This document shows positions 32,864 through 42,038 of a stretch of DNA of 64,000 bases, in pieces. Position 1 is the first letter of the stretch; every line of letters starts with the position of its first letter. The DNA lies in contig DATBHX010000063.1 in assembly GCA_036557225.1 (NCBI GenBank), positions 62,001 through 126,000 on the forward strand. The letters are read 5' to 3'. Made by a program: the position numbers and the translations under genes. Origin of the DNA: Angelobacter sp036557225. GTDB taxonomy: Bacteria > Acidobacteriota > Terriglobia > Terriglobales > Acidobacteriaceae. The notes below the pieces were generated by a model. It was not told where the DNA came from, did no database searches, and saw only the letters and a list, made by a program, of their open reading frames with translations.

Positions 32864-34354
32864 TTACCTTTCCTGCAGCATCGCCCGGGCATCGCCGGCA
32901 TAGGGGCCTTCAGGAGCAAGCTGCAGATACTTTTCCAGCGCCGCCGCAGCTTCATGCGGTGCTCTGCGTTTGCCTTGCTTCGCTGCCTCGCCATACAGAG
33001 CTGATGCCTTTACAAAATACGGATCGGGCATCTTGGCGTCGGCCTCGATTGCGCGATCGCAGGCACTAGCCGCCGCGGAAAAACGATTCATGTTATAGAG
33101 GGCGGCACAGAGGTTAAAGAGCGGTAAAGCAGGATAAGGATGAAGGCCTGCCGCCTGACGGAACATCTCCGCCGCCTTGTCATACTTCTTCAACAAAAAA
33201 TAGATATTGCCGGCGGACTGCATCATCTGTCCGGCGCGCGTTTGTTCGGCGAGTGCGCGCGTCGGATCAGAAAACTGCCTGGAATTGATGTTGGATTTTG
33301 GCGACGGCCGGCTGGCGCTGACGTTGTCCTGCGCCACGGCAATGCCTTTCTCATAGGCCGCAAGGGCATCGTGATAGTGTTCCAGGTTACTTTCGACCCC
33401 ACCCAACACCTGGTAGCTCTCCGTGCGGCCTGGTTCGGCCTCTAACGCATGCGAGCACGCGGCAATCGCTGCATCGCCATGGCCGCTGTTGTACTCGGTG
33501 GCGCAAAGATGCAGATAGGCAATGGCAGGCTTGGGATCAAGCCTGGCAGCGGAGCGAAACTGAGCCGCGGCAGCCCCCAGTTTGTCCAAAGCAAGAAGAG
33601 CTTCGCCCTCGCTGATCTGCATCTGCGCGATTGCCGCGTTCATCCTGGCATCGTCCCTTTTCAGTTCCTGGCTGGCCGGCGCGACCTGAATACCTGTTTC
33701 AAAAGATTTCACGGCCTCGTCAAATCGGCCCAGGTTGCGCAGGATGAGTCCCAGGTTCTGGTAGAGCTCCCATTTGTAGGGAGCGATCTTAATGAGCTGT
33801 TGCAACAAGGTTGCGGCTTGTTGCCAATCCTGGGCTTTGATCGCCTCCTGTGTCTCGGGTGTAAGGGAGTTGTAGTCCGCTACCAGTTCGTTTTCTTTCT
33901 TGAGCTCAGCGCGCTGCTCCGGGGTCAAACGGCGTGTTGTGTCATCGCCCAGAGTGCGCCATGGTTCTTTTTGCAACTCGTCGGCCTTCACCCCCAGAAA
34001 GGGGGCCAGAGACGCTTTCGTGGGGATCAGGGAAAGATCGACTTCAATGGCGTTCATGCCTTGCCGGTCGATGGCGTAGACCCGCTTGTGGCCGGTATAA
34101 ATCTGATGGCCGCTCGACCGGGTGATTTTTACGTCATACTCCCCGAGGATCAGGCCAATGATCTTGAACTTGCCCAGCGCGTCGGTCTTCGCGCTATACG
34201 TTTTGTGGTTGGCCGTGTTGGTATAGACCACAAGAGCCTCGGCAATGGGTTTGCCGCGCATATCCAGGACGTCGCCCCAGACCATTCCCAGATTCTGGTT
34301 TTGCATAGGAAGGAGAAAAAACAAGACAAGGGTGAACCCGGGCAAAGTCTTCAT
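32864..34354 (-). CDS. exported TPR protein with carboxypeptidase-like regulatory domain
   Basis: A 496-aa protein with a signal peptide (MKTLPGFTLVLFFLLPMQNQ). Residues ~25-105 form a carboxypeptidase-regulatory-like beta domain (VWGDVLDMRGKPIAEALVVY and TDALGKFKIIGLILGEYDV). From about residue 165 on there are at least five to six tetratricopeptide repeats, for example WELYQNLGLILRNLGRFDEA and KSFETGIQVA. Such proteins are frequent in Acidobacteriota and are probably scaffolds in the periplasm. No partner is indicated by the neighbours. Confidence 0.8.
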   Translation of the reverse strand: MKTLPGFTLVLFFLLPMQNQNLGMVWGDVLDMRGKPIAEALVVYTNTANHKTYSAKTDALGKFKIIGLILGEYDVKITRSSGHQIYTGHKRVYAIDRQGMNAIEVDLSLIPTKASLAPFLGVKADELQKEPWRTLGDDTTRRLTPEQRAELKKENELVADYNSLTPETQEAIKAQDWQQAATLLQQLIKIAPYKWELYQNLGLILRNLGRFDEAVKSFETGIQVAPASQELKRDDARMNAAIAQMQISEGEALLALDKLGAAAAQFRSAARLDPKPAIAYLHLCATEYNSGHGDAAIAACSHALEAEPGRTESYQVLGGVESNLEHYHDALAAYEKGIAVAQDNVSASRPSPKSNINSRQFSDPTRALAEQTRAGQMMQSAGNIYFLLKKYDKAAEMFRQAAGLHPYPALPLFNLCAALYNMNRFSAAASACDRAIEADAKMPDPYFVKASALYGEAAKQGKRRAPHEAAAALEKYLQLAPEGPYAGDARAMLQER

Positions 34355-34561
34355 GGCATCACTCCCTTACATGGCACGAACTGGGACAGGATTTACCGGG
34401 CGCTTTCATTGCCAGCGCTGATGTTCTAAAGGAAATTGTACCCGGATTTCTTAGACACCAGAGTTTTGAATTTGTCACCTTCATAGAGGCGCAAATGCAG
34501 GCTGAGTTGCGGATGGTATGCCGCCATACAGCGCTCCACGACTCACGCTACAATTCTCGCC

Positions 34562-35743
34562 ATGTCGAAGAATAAAAGGTCCAAGAACAAAGACTGGAAG
34601 ACCAAGCTGATCCACTCTGACGCCCAGGTTCCAGAAGGCTTTCGCTCGCTCTCCACGCCCGTCTATCGCGCTTCAACTGTGCTCTTTCCCCGCGCCGACG
34701 CGGCCAGCGATCACTGGAACCAGCATGTGGTCGGTTACACCTACGGGCTTTACGGCACGCCGACTACGCTCGAACTCGCCGCCAAAGTGTGCGAACTGGA
34801 GAACGGCTTTCGCACGATCATTACCGCGGGTGGGCAGGGAGCAATTTCATTGATCCAGCTTGCGCTGCTCAAGGCCGGCGATCACGTGTTGCTACCGGAA
34901 AGCATCTATGGTCCCAACCGAATGTTTTCCAATCATGTGCTGCGGCGCTTCGGCGTTGAGGTGAGCTACTATCCACCGGGAGCCGGCACGGGCATCAGCT
35001 CAGAGTTCAAGACCAACACGCGGCTGGTGTGGGTCGAAAGTCCCGGCTCCCTCACCATGGAGGTTCAGGACGTTCCCGCCATTGCAGAGGCCGCGCACCG
35101 GCACGGCGCTCTGGTGGTGATGGACAATACCTGGGCCGCGGGAATTTATTTTGACGCCCTGGCCCACGGTGTCGACGTAACCATGCAGGCGCTGACCAAA
35201 TATGTAGGTGGCCACAGCGACCTGCTCTTGGGTTCGGTGACAGTACGCGATCCGAAGATCCTTGAGCTGCTGGGTGAGACGTATCAGGGGATCGGCTGTC
35301 CTCCTTCTCCCGACGATTGCAGCCTGGCGCTGCGGGGAATGAAGACCCTGGCCGTGCGCCTTAAGGCGGTCGAGCAATCTGCGTTGGAACTCGCGCGATG
35401 GTTGAGCGGGCGGCCGGAGGTCGAACTGGTGCTGCATCCGGCGTTGCCGTCATGTCCTGGACACGAGTTCTGGAAGCGCGACTTTACCGGTTCGTCTGGC
35501 CTGTTTTCCATCGTGCTCGACCGTCGCTTCAGCAAAGAGCAGGTGCTCCGATTTGTGGATGCCCTCGCGCTATTCAAGATCGGCTATAGCTGGGGCGGCG
35601 TGACCAGCTTGGTGATGACCTATGATCTGGGTTCGCCCAAGCGCCCGCCGTATGCGCACAGGCTGGTGCGGCTTTATACGGGGCTGGAATTGATCGACGA
35701 TCTCAAGGCTGATGTGGAGCAGGCTCTGGCAGCATTGCCATAG
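34562..35743 (+). CDS. metC: cystathionine beta-lyase
   Basis: A 393-aa PLP enzyme of the Cys/Met-metabolism family that should cleave cystathionine to homocysteine, pyruvate and ammonia. The N-terminal WKTKLIHSDAQVP and TPVYRASTVLFP are typical of MetC, as is YGLYGTPTTLELAAKVCELE. The cofactor site is VVMDNTWAAG, and the Schiff-base lysine lies in ALTKYVGGHSDLLLG. The C-terminus ends in the usual LYTGLELIDDLKADVEQAL. It converges on the lipoprotein gene at 35772. Confidence 0.92.
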   Translation: MSKNKRSKNKDWKTKLIHSDAQVPEGFRSLSTPVYRASTVLFPRADAASDHWNQHVVGYTYGLYGTPTTLELAAKVCELENGFRTIITAGGQGAISLIQLALLKAGDHVLLPESIYGPNRMFSNHVLRRFGVEVSYYPPGAGTGISSEFKTNTRLVWVESPGSLTMEVQDVPAIAEAAHRHGALVVMDNTWAAGIYFDALAHGVDVTMQALTKYVGGHSDLLLGSVTVRDPKILELLGETYQGIGCPPSPDDCSLALRGMKTLAVRLKAVEQSALELARWLSGRPEVELVLHPALPSCPGHEFWKRDFTGSSGLFSIVLDRRFSKEQVLRFVDALALFKIGYSWGGVTSLVMTYDLGSPKRPPYAHRLVRLYTGLELIDDLKADVEQALAALP

Positions 35744-35771
35744 AGTTTCGACCGAGAGCCTCCGCGCGTGA

Positions 35772-36566
35772 TCACCAATAGGTCAGGCTGATCTTGTCGA
35801 GCCAGACGGCGAACGGCGTTGCGGTGCGGTTGGCATCGGCCTGGAATGCCACGTCGATTCCGCTGCGCTGATCTGGGGTATGCGGCATGGTCATATTCAC
35901 CACGCCACGATTGCCGTTGAGAGTCACCGCCGTAAAAACTGCTTGTCCCGCAGTGTTACGTTCGAATTCCCAAACCAAGTGGTTCCATGTTTTCGCTGGA
36001 GGCTGCACACAAGGCACGGCTGTTGCTACCCAATTCTGGTGGATGGGGTCCCACACGCGCCATACGCGCTGATCGGTCAGATCACACTGCGTGGAAAAAT
36101 CATAGTGCCCTTTCCCCATGCTCTGGCTCACGTTGAATTCCAGGGCCTGCGGAGCCGAAGGGCTGTCGGTATAGAAGTAGAGATCGTAGACAAAATGCGT
36201 GGCGCTATCGGCAGAGCCGAGGAATTTGAACCACAATGCTCCGCCGAAGGGCAGGGTTCCCGGAAGCATCTGGAACCTGGAGGACGCTCCGCTTTCCGAA
36301 GGCGACGCAACGCCCTGCGCCATCGAATAGACCGCGTGCGGCGACCCGGTGCAGGCGGTGCAGTTCTCCCATCCGCGGAGCTTCTGGATGTTGGGAACTG
36401 TGGTTGCGTTAGGGTTCCCGCTCGAACCGGGCGCTGTAGGCGCTGCAGGATCGCCTGGATTATTGGCGTTGACGGTCTGCGTGGTTGTGTGTCCGCCGCA
36501 TCCAGCGGCCAGCAAAGCCGCTGGAAGAACAAAATTCAGACACAGCAATTTTGCAGTCGTTTTCAT
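35772..36566 (-). CDS. lipoprotein, unknown function
   Basis: A 264-aa protein with a lipoprotein signal (LLCLNFVLPAALLAAGC, Cys 23), then a Pro/Thr/Asn/Gly-rich linker to about residue 60. The mature domain is beta-rich with several Trp and Cys (WENCTACTGSPHAVYSMAQG, WNHLVWEFERN, AVWLDKISLTYW) and looks like a concanavalin-type jelly roll as found in LamG proteins. This is a guess from strand pattern and the final 'W-L-D-x-I-S-L' strand. Confidence 0.65.
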   Translation of the reverse strand: MKTTAKLLCLNFVLPAALLAAGCGGHTTTQTVNANNPGDPAAPTAPGSSGNPNATTVPNIQKLRGWENCTACTGSPHAVYSMAQGVASPSESGASSRFQMLPGTLPFGGALWFKFLGSADSATHFVYDLYFYTDSPSAPQALEFNVSQSMGKGHYDFSTQCDLTDQRVWRVWDPIHQNWVATAVPCVQPPAKTWNHLVWEFERNTAGQAVFTAVTLNGNRGVVNMTMPHTPDQRSGIDVAFQADANRTATPFAVWLDKISLTYW

Positions 36567-36701
36567 GCAAAAGTTTTCCTTTCCGAATGGCTGGTGTTTT
36601 TTGTGCAGTTTACAGATATCCAGAGTTGATGCGGGATTTTTGATGGTCTAGTTCACGCGAACTAAGGGTTGTAGTCTGCCGGGCATTACCTCAAGACGGG
36701 C

Positions 36702-36938
36702 ATGAAACGATACGGCATCGAAACTCACTACACTTATTGTGGTGTCGATACTTGCATGAGTGATCTTATTCCCCTGATCCCCGGTTTCTACACCGACGAT
36801 CAAGGTCATTTGTTCCTGAACATGGAAATGTTTCTCCGCGAGCACGGCATGCCGGACGCGCCGGAGGTTCGCCGCGTGGTGTGGGACGAAATCAAAGACA
36901 TTTTTGGCGACATCACAATCCTCGAAATTACCAACTAG
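36702..36938 (+). CDS. small conserved-looking protein, unknown
   Basis: A 78-aa protein. From about residue 19 it reads MSDLIPLIPGFYTDDQGHLF, then LNMEMFLREHGMPDAPEVRRVVWDEI and DIFGDITILEITN, well-balanced amino-acid use that suggests a real gene. The ATG at 36756 is an alternative start; neither has a strong ribosome-binding site. No family is recognised, and it is followed at once by a dispersed element. Confidence 0.5.
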   Translation: MKRYGIETHYTYCGVDTCMSDLIPLIPGFYTDDQGHLFLNMEMFLREHGMPDAPEVRRVVWDEIKDIFGDITILEITN

Positions 36939-36956
36939 CGCGGCGCTCTCGATTAG

Positions 36957-37105
36957 TTGTCGCTTCGCTCCAAACCGCCATAGAGTATGTTCCGATGAAA
37001 AATCTTCGGGCGCTTGCAGCAGGCAGCTCGCCGCGCAAGTCGGGCTCCTGCCCCATCACGCGAAGAGCGCGCGTGCTGGGGACCCCGGGCTCGCTGCCGG
37101 CAGAT
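36957..37105 (+). repeat. dispersed ~95-nt element, long copy
   Basis: The 5' box TTGTCGCTTCGCTCC plus AAACCGCC (36957-36979) is followed after ~30 nt by GCGCTTGCAGCAGGCAGCTC and the hairpin half up to about 37050. The GC-rich sequence continues to about 37105 (ACCCCGGGCTCGCTGCCGG), similar to the second half of copy 2. It lies between the 78-aa gene and ypdA. Confidence 0.75.
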
Positions 37106-37172
37106 AACAAGTGCCATCGGATTGAATTTCATGCCGACAGTCCTACTCTTCACTCTGTAAAATGAAAGCTGC

Positions 37173-38192
37173 ATGGAGCACCGCGGCAACAGCTTTGATG
37201 TATTGGTGATCGGCGCCGGACCAACCGGCATGGCATCGGCGATTGAGGCGCAGCGCGCCGGCTTTACCGTAGCGCTGGTGGATAAAGGCTGCCTGGTCAA
37301 CTCGCTGTTTCACTATCCCGCGAACATGGTCTTTTTCACCACGCCGGAGCTTCTGGAGATTGGCGACGTTCCCTTTACCACGGCCAACCAGAAACCCAAC
37401 CGCCATGAAGCTCTGGAGTACTACCGTCAGGTCGCTCAGCACTACCAGCTTGACCTCAGGCAGTATCAGCAGGTACTGGCTGTGAATGGCAGTGATGGCA
37501 CTTTCCAAGTGATCGCACGCGACGGCTACAGCCAGCTTCATGAATACGAAGCCAGAAAGTTGGTGGTGGCCACAGGGTTTTACGATTTGCCCAATTACTT
37601 GCAGGTTCCCGGCGAGGACTTGGCAAAGGTGATGCACTATTACAAGGAGCCGCATCCGTATTACGACATGGACGTACTGATTGTCGGGGCCAAGAATTCT
37701 GCGGCTATCGCTGCGCTGGAGTTGTGGCGGCGCGGAGCGCGCGTGACCATGGTGCATCGCTGGCCGGAGATCCATAAGAACGTGAAGTACTGGATCAAGC
37801 CGGACATCGAAAACCGGATCAAGAACGGCGAGGTCACGGCCTACTTCAACAGCTGCGTGCTCGAGATCAAACCGGAATCAGTGCGAATCAAGACACCCGA
37901 AGGCGAGCGCGTGCTCAAGAATGACTTTGTCTTCGCACTGACCGGATACCATCCAGACTACGATTTTCTGACGTCGCTGGGCATTACGCTGACCTTTCCG
38001 GAGATGCGTCCAGTGTGCGATCCCAAGACCTTTGAAAGCAACGTGCCTGGCATCTACGTCGCCGGAGTGATTGTGGCGGGCGCCAGGACCGGCGAAATCT
38101 TTATCGAGAACGGCCGCTTCCACGGCAAGCAGATCGCGGAAGACCTGAAGGTGAAATTGGGAGCCAGGGGCCGGGGGCTTTCTGCGGATTAA
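37173..38192 (+). CDS. ypdA: YpdA-type bacillithiol disulfide reductase (putative)
   Basis: A 339-aa flavin-dependent oxidoreductase. The FAD-binding motif is VIGAGPTGMASAIEAQRAGF, the NAD(P)H-binding motif LIVGAKNSAAIAALELWRRG, and the C-terminal FAD contact GIYVAGVIVAGARTGEIFIENG. The segment CLVNSLFHYPANMVFFTTPELLEIG is characteristic of YpdA, which reduces oxidised bacillithiol in Firmicutes. There is no CxxC pair of the thioredoxin-reductase type. Bacillithiol genes are not seen nearby. Confidence 0.85.
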   Translation: MEHRGNSFDVLVIGAGPTGMASAIEAQRAGFTVALVDKGCLVNSLFHYPANMVFFTTPELLEIGDVPFTTANQKPNRHEALEYYRQVAQHYQLDLRQYQQVLAVNGSDGTFQVIARDGYSQLHEYEARKLVVATGFYDLPNYLQVPGEDLAKVMHYYKEPHPYYDMDVLIVGAKNSAAIAALELWRRGARVTMVHRWPEIHKNVKYWIKPDIENRIKNGEVTAYFNSCVLEIKPESVRIKTPEGERVLKNDFVFALTGYHPDYDFLTSLGITLTFPEMRPVCDPKTFESNVPGIYVAGVIVAGARTGEIFIENGRFHGKQIAEDLKVKLGARGRGLSAD

Positions 38193-38195
38193 AAC

Positions 38196-38471
38196 CTACT
38201 CGATGTCTTCTTCCATGTAGTCCATCACCGCGTGCAGGTTGTTCTCTTCTAAAAAGACGTTTTGCAGGCGAACACGGTTTTCCTTTTTCAGGCGCTGTGC
38301 GGCCGATTCGGCGGTAGGCAATTCCACCCGCATTTCTTCGTGCAAGAAGGGAACCAGTTCATCGGATTCAACGCGGGCTACAAAAGTGCCCCCGGCATTC
38401 TGCTCAAACATGATCTGGCAGGTTTGGGGTTGGCCATCGAGCTTCATCAGATCCAGGGTACCGTTCGGCAT
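38196..38471 (-). CDS. small acidic protein, unknown
   Basis: Starting at ATG 38471 (GGAGG seven bases upstream, which settles the start) the protein is 91 aa. It reads as a short beta domain (LDLMKLDGQPQTCQIMFEQN, GTFVARVESDELVPFLHEEM) followed by a charged helix and an acidic end (MDYMEEDIE). No family is recognised. It is tail to tail with ypdA, three bases apart. Confidence 0.6.
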   Translation of the reverse strand: MPNGTLDLMKLDGQPQTCQIMFEQNAGGTFVARVESDELVPFLHEEMRVELPTAESAAQRLKKENRVRLQNVFLEENNLHAVMDYMEEDIE

Positions 38472-38745
38472 ATCAGGTCCTCCGCTACGCGCCCGGCACG
38501 CATTGGGCATGCGGGTTTGATGCTCATGAGTTTAATGCGTGGATTAAGGCGGTGTAAACTGCACGTGCGTAAAAAAAGTGGCATTTCCCGGCATGTGAAG
38601 AGAGAACGTCAGCAGCCCACCTCGTTTCTCGAACAGGCATCGTATCTGGTAATCCACCGTGCTCTGACGCTTTCCGTTCCCAAAGCTGTGAGGCTCTAGT
38701 GTGGATTGGAGCTACCACAAACTCTAGAACGGGAGAAGCTACAAC

Positions 38746-39336
38746 ATGAAACGTTTTGCACTTCTATGCGCCCTTGGTGTGTGTTTCGCGATGATCGCCC
38801 CCGCGGCCTCCGCCCAGGACGACAAAAATCACGGCAATTTCGGCGTGTATTTTGACTACACCAGGCTGCAATTTGCCAAACAGAACTTCTTTGGAGTCGG
38901 CGGCCGCCTTGGCGTCAACATTGCACCACATGTTGTTCTGGAAGGCGAGATGGCCTACGACTTCGAACAAAACACCACAGCAAGCATCACTGACCTTTCC
39001 GGCAATACCACAACCATCCGCTCGAACCTGCGCCTGCTGCATGGGCTCTTTGGTCCCAAAATTCAGTCTACAGGCCCGGTGCGCGTCTTTGCCGTTGTAA
39101 AGGGCGGATTCCTGAATTTCCGGGGTGGCAACACCGGCGTTACCGTGGGCAATTTTACGAACCAGGTGGCCAATGTTCTTAACGGAGACACCAACGGCGT
39201 CCTTTACCCGGGCGGGGGCGTGGAATTCAATGCCGGCTGGTTGGGCATTCGTCTGGAAGCCGGCGATGAGATCTTCTTTGACAACGGTGCCCAGCATAAC
39301 TTTAAATTCATGGGTGGGCCCCAAATCCGGTTCTAA
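38746..39336 (+). CDS. outer-membrane beta-barrel protein 1
   Basis: A 196-aa protein with a signal peptide (MKRFALLCALGVCFAMIAPAASA) and an eight-stranded OmpA/OmpX-like barrel pattern of alternating residues: NFGVYFDYTRLQFAK, GGRLGVNIAPHVVLEGEMAYDF, and the C-terminal aromatic strand ending in GGPQIRF, the outer-membrane assembly signal. The next gene is a close paralogue. GGAGAAGCTACAAC precedes both start codons. Confidence 0.82.
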   Translation: MKRFALLCALGVCFAMIAPAASAQDDKNHGNFGVYFDYTRLQFAKQNFFGVGGRLGVNIAPHVVLEGEMAYDFEQNTTASITDLSGNTTTIRSNLRLLHGLFGPKIQSTGPVRVFAVVKGGFLNFRGGNTGVTVGNFTNQVANVLNGDTNGVLYPGGGVEFNAGWLGIRLEAGDEIFFDNGAQHNFKFMGGPQIRF

Positions 39337-39373
39337 GATTTAGACTTCACAGGAAGACTGGAGAAGCTACAAC

Positions 39374-39976
39374 ATGAAACGTTACGCAATTCTGGGCGTG
39401 CTAACGCTGTGTTTTGCGGTAATAGCCCCTGCAGCCTCAGCGCAGGGCACTACAACAACTGAAGATAAGAACCACGGCAATCTTGGCCTCTATTTCGATT
39501 TCACACGGCTGCAGCCGGCCAGCCTCAACATGTTTGGTGTAGGCGGCCGGTTGGGAATCAACGTTCGCAAACACTACGTTCTGGAAGGCGAGATGGCCTA
39601 TGACTTTGAACGCAATAAGACACAGACCATCAATAACGGCGTTATCTCAGCCACGGTCCGCTCTGACGTGCGAGTGCTGCACAGTTTGTTCGGATTGAAA
39701 ATCCAAACCACCGGTTCTACGAGGTTCTTCGCACTGGTCAAGGGCGGCTTTGTTAACTTCGGCGTGGGCGGTCCGGTGACTGCCGGCGTCATCAACAACC
39801 AGATCAATGGCATTGTTGACGGCGATACCAACGCCGTTGCCTATCCTGGCGGAGGCGTGGAATTCAATCATGGCTGGTTTGGAATCCGTCTGGAAGCAGG
39901 TGACGAGATCATGTTCCTGCACAGCGGCACCACCAATAACCTTCGCGCCACTTTTGGGCCGCAAATTCGTTTCTGA
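39374..39976 (+). CDS. outer-membrane beta-barrel protein 2 (tandem paralogue)
   Basis: A 200-aa paralogue of the protein at 38746 with the same signal peptide form (MKRYAILGVLTLCFAVIAPAASA), the same central strands (GGRLGINVRKHYVLEGEMAYDF) and the same terminal motif GPQIRF. The leader sequence from the ribosome-binding site through the first codons is virtually identical in the two genes. It ends at an intrinsic terminator, so the two genes probably form one transcript. Confidence 0.82.
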   Translation: MKRYAILGVLTLCFAVIAPAASAQGTTTTEDKNHGNLGLYFDFTRLQPASLNMFGVGGRLGINVRKHYVLEGEMAYDFERNKTQTINNGVISATVRSDVRVLHSLFGLKIQTTGSTRFFALVKGGFVNFGVGGPVTAGVINNQINGIVDGDTNAVAYPGGGVEFNHGWFGIRLEAGDEIMFLHSGTTNNLRATFGPQIRF

Positions 39977-40001
39977 TCGAAACGGCAATCATAAGAACAG
40001 G

Positions 40002-40034
40002 AGAGCAGCTCGGAGAGATTCGCGCTGCTCTTTT
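40002..40034 (+). terminator. intrinsic terminator after the barrel genes
   Basis: AGAGCAGC (40002) and GCTGCTCT (40024) form an 8-bp stem, with a further CG/CG pair inside, and lead into TTTT. It lies 25 bp past the stop codon of the second barrel gene. Confidence 0.8.
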
Positions 40035-40089
40035 GCTTGCTCCAGCCGCCGGACGCCCGCGAAAGGCTATGTTAGATTAGTAAGAGTGT

Positions 40090-40165
40090 GGGCGCGTAGC
40101 TCAGTTGGTAGAGCAACGCCCTTTTAAGGCGTGGGTCGCTGGTTCGAATCCAGCCGCGCTCACCA
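40090..40165 (+). tRNA. tRNA-Lys (anticodon TTT)
   Basis: A complete 76-nt cloverleaf with an encoded CCA. Acceptor GGGCGCG pairs with CGCGCTC (one G-T pair). The D arm is GCTC-AGTTGGTA-GAGC, the anticodon arm ACGCC-CTTTTAA-GGCGT with anticodon TTT, the variable loop GGGTC, and the T arm GCTGG-TTCGAAT-CCAGC. Confidence 0.97.
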
Positions 40166-40171
40166 TTAGTT

Positions 40172-40265
40172 TCTGTCGCTGTGCTCCGAACCGCTCAAGG
40201 AATTGCTCGATCTGAAATTCCGTGCGCTTGCAGCAAGCAGCTCGCCCGGTGATTGGGCTTGCTGC
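40172..40265 (+). repeat. dispersed ~95-nt element behind tRNA-Lys
   Basis: The 5' box is TCTGTCGCTGTGCTCC followed by GAACCGC. The spacer (AAGGAATTGCTCGATCTG) can be aligned to that of copy 1. The 3' half has perfect 9-bp arms, GCAGCAAGC and GCTTGCTGC, around an 18-nt loop. It starts six bases after the tRNA. Confidence 0.75.
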
Positions 40266-40308
40266 TCAGGTGATAGATCCCAAATTCACGCCGAGACTGT
40301 CGCTTCCA

Positions 40309-42021
40309 ATGTCCAATCCAAACGATCCTGAAATCTCCCAAGCCAACCAACCCGCCGGCGAGCCCGACGAGTCATTCAAAGACCTGCTTTCACAATACGA
40401 GCAGAGCCACGCGCGCACAGTGCAGGAAGGCAGCAAGGGTGTAGAAGGCGTCGTGGTCAAAGTGACTGCCGATTCCGTAGTGCTGGATATTGGATTCAAG
40501 ATTGAAGGAGTTTTACCGCTCACCGCCCTGCGTGCGAACGAGACGGTCAAGGTTGGTGACAAGCTCCTGGTCACGGTGAAGGGCCGCGGCCCGGAGGGCT
40601 ACTACGACCTTACGCGCGGCAAAATCGCCCGCCCCACTGACTGGGCGTCACTGGAGAAGGCCTTTGCTGAACGGGCAACGATCGTGGGCACGGTGATTGG
40701 AGCGGTGAAAGGCGGACTGAGCATCGATATCGGCGTGCGCGCCTTCATGCCGGCTTCGCGCAGCGGCGTGCGCGATGCCGCCGACCTGGAAAAGATGGTA
40801 GGCCAGGAAGTCCGCTGCCGCATTACCAAACTCGACGTCGCCGATGAAGACGTGGTGGTTGACCGGCGTGTCATTGCGGAAGAAGAGGAGCGCTCGAACC
40901 GCGAGCGCCGCTACTCGGAGATCAAGGAAGGCGATACGCTCAACGGCGTCGTGCGAAGCATCGCCGAGTACGGAGCTTTCGTCGATATTGGCGAGGTGGA
41001 TGGCCTGCTGCACGTGAGCGATATCTCCTGGAGCCGCGTCAATAAGCCGGCGGACGTGCTGTCCGTGGGCCAGGCGATTGAAGCCAGGGTGCTCAAGGTT
41101 GACCACGAAAAGCGCCGCATCTCGCTGGGGATGAAGCAGCTGCAGCCGCATCCGTGGGACGCTGCAGCGGAAAAATACAAAGTGGGCGAGCGCGTGCGCG
41201 GCGTGATAACCCGCCTGATGGACTTTGGAGCGTTTGTCGAATTGGAAGCCGGTGTTGAGGGTCTCATTCACGTCTCCGAAATGTCATGGTCCAGGAAGGT
41301 GCGCAAGCCGAGCGACGCGGTCAAGTCCGGCGAGACCGTGGAAGCGGTGATTCTGGGCGTGAACCCCGCGGAGCGGCGCATCTCGCTTGGCTTGAAGCAG
41401 GCACTGGGTGATCCGTGGGCTGAAGTTGCGCGGAAGTTTCCTGCGGGCTCGGTGATTGAAGGCCCGGTTGTGAGCCTGACCAAGTTTGGGGCGTTTGTGC
41501 AGCTGAGCGAAGGCATTGAGGGCATGATTCACGTAAGCGAGATCAGCGCGGAAAAGCGCATCAATCATCCCCAGGACGTGCTGAAAGCAGGCCAGATCGT
41601 GAAGGCGCAAGTGCTGGAAGTGGATACGGCGAAGAGAAACGTGCGGCTGAGCATCAAGCAGATGGCGCCTTCGAGCCTGGACGAATATATCGCCGAACAT
41701 AAAGAAGGCGACGTGGTCAGTGGGCGGATGACCGACGTGTCCGGCGACAGTGCCCGCGTCGAGTTGGGCGAAGGAGTTTTTGCCAGCTGTCGCATGCCGG
41801 CATCTTCGCCAGAGACGGTTTCACCTGCGGAGGGCAAGCCAAAAGAAGCCAAGGCTGACCTTTCGTCGCTGAGTTCGATGCTGCAAGCAAAGTGGAAGAG
41901 CGGCGGCGCGACCGAGGCGAAACCTCAATCCGCGCAAGCCGGACAGATACGCAGCTTCCGCATCAGCCGGCTTGACGCTGAAGCCAAAAAGATTGAACTC
42001 GAACTGGTAAAGAAAGCTTAG
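40309..42021 (+). CDS. rpsA: ribosomal protein S1 (multi-S1-domain RNA-binding protein)
   Basis: From ATG 40309 the protein has 570 aa and about six S1 domains. Domain 1 (EGVVVKVTADSVVLDIGFKIEG) and 2 (VGTVIGAVKGGLSIDIG) are of the ribosome-binding type. Domains 3-5 carry the classic pattern, for example NGVVRSIAEYGAFVDIGEVD and GLLHVSDISWSRVNKP. A sixth is degenerate (residues ~470-500). An earlier in-frame ATG at 40222 lies in the dispersed repeat and is rejected. No Shine-Dalgarno sequence is seen before 40309, as is common for rpsA. Confidence 0.9.
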   Translation: MSNPNDPEISQANQPAGEPDESFKDLLSQYEQSHARTVQEGSKGVEGVVVKVTADSVVLDIGFKIEGVLPLTALRANETVKVGDKLLVTVKGRGPEGYYDLTRGKIARPTDWASLEKAFAERATIVGTVIGAVKGGLSIDIGVRAFMPASRSGVRDAADLEKMVGQEVRCRITKLDVADEDVVVDRRVIAEEEERSNRERRYSEIKEGDTLNGVVRSIAEYGAFVDIGEVDGLLHVSDISWSRVNKPADVLSVGQAIEARVLKVDHEKRRISLGMKQLQPHPWDAAAEKYKVGERVRGVITRLMDFGAFVELEAGVEGLIHVSEMSWSRKVRKPSDAVKSGETVEAVILGVNPAERRISLGLKQALGDPWAEVARKFPAGSVIEGPVVSLTKFGAFVQLSEGIEGMIHVSEISAEKRINHPQDVLKAGQIVKAQVLEVDTAKRNVRLSIKQMAPSSLDEYIAEHKEGDVVSGRMTDVSGDSARVELGEGVFASCRMPASSPETVSPAEGKPKEAKADLSSLSSMLQAKWKSGGATEAKPQSAQAGQIRSFRISRLDAEAKKIELELVKKA

Positions 42022-42038
42022 CGCCCGAGGCTTCCAGT

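Noticed and set aside
40222..40308. In-frame N-terminal extension of ribosomal protein S1 from ATG 40222
   Set aside because: It would translate the 3' half of the dispersed element. The downstream ATG 40309 begins a sensible S1 N-terminus.
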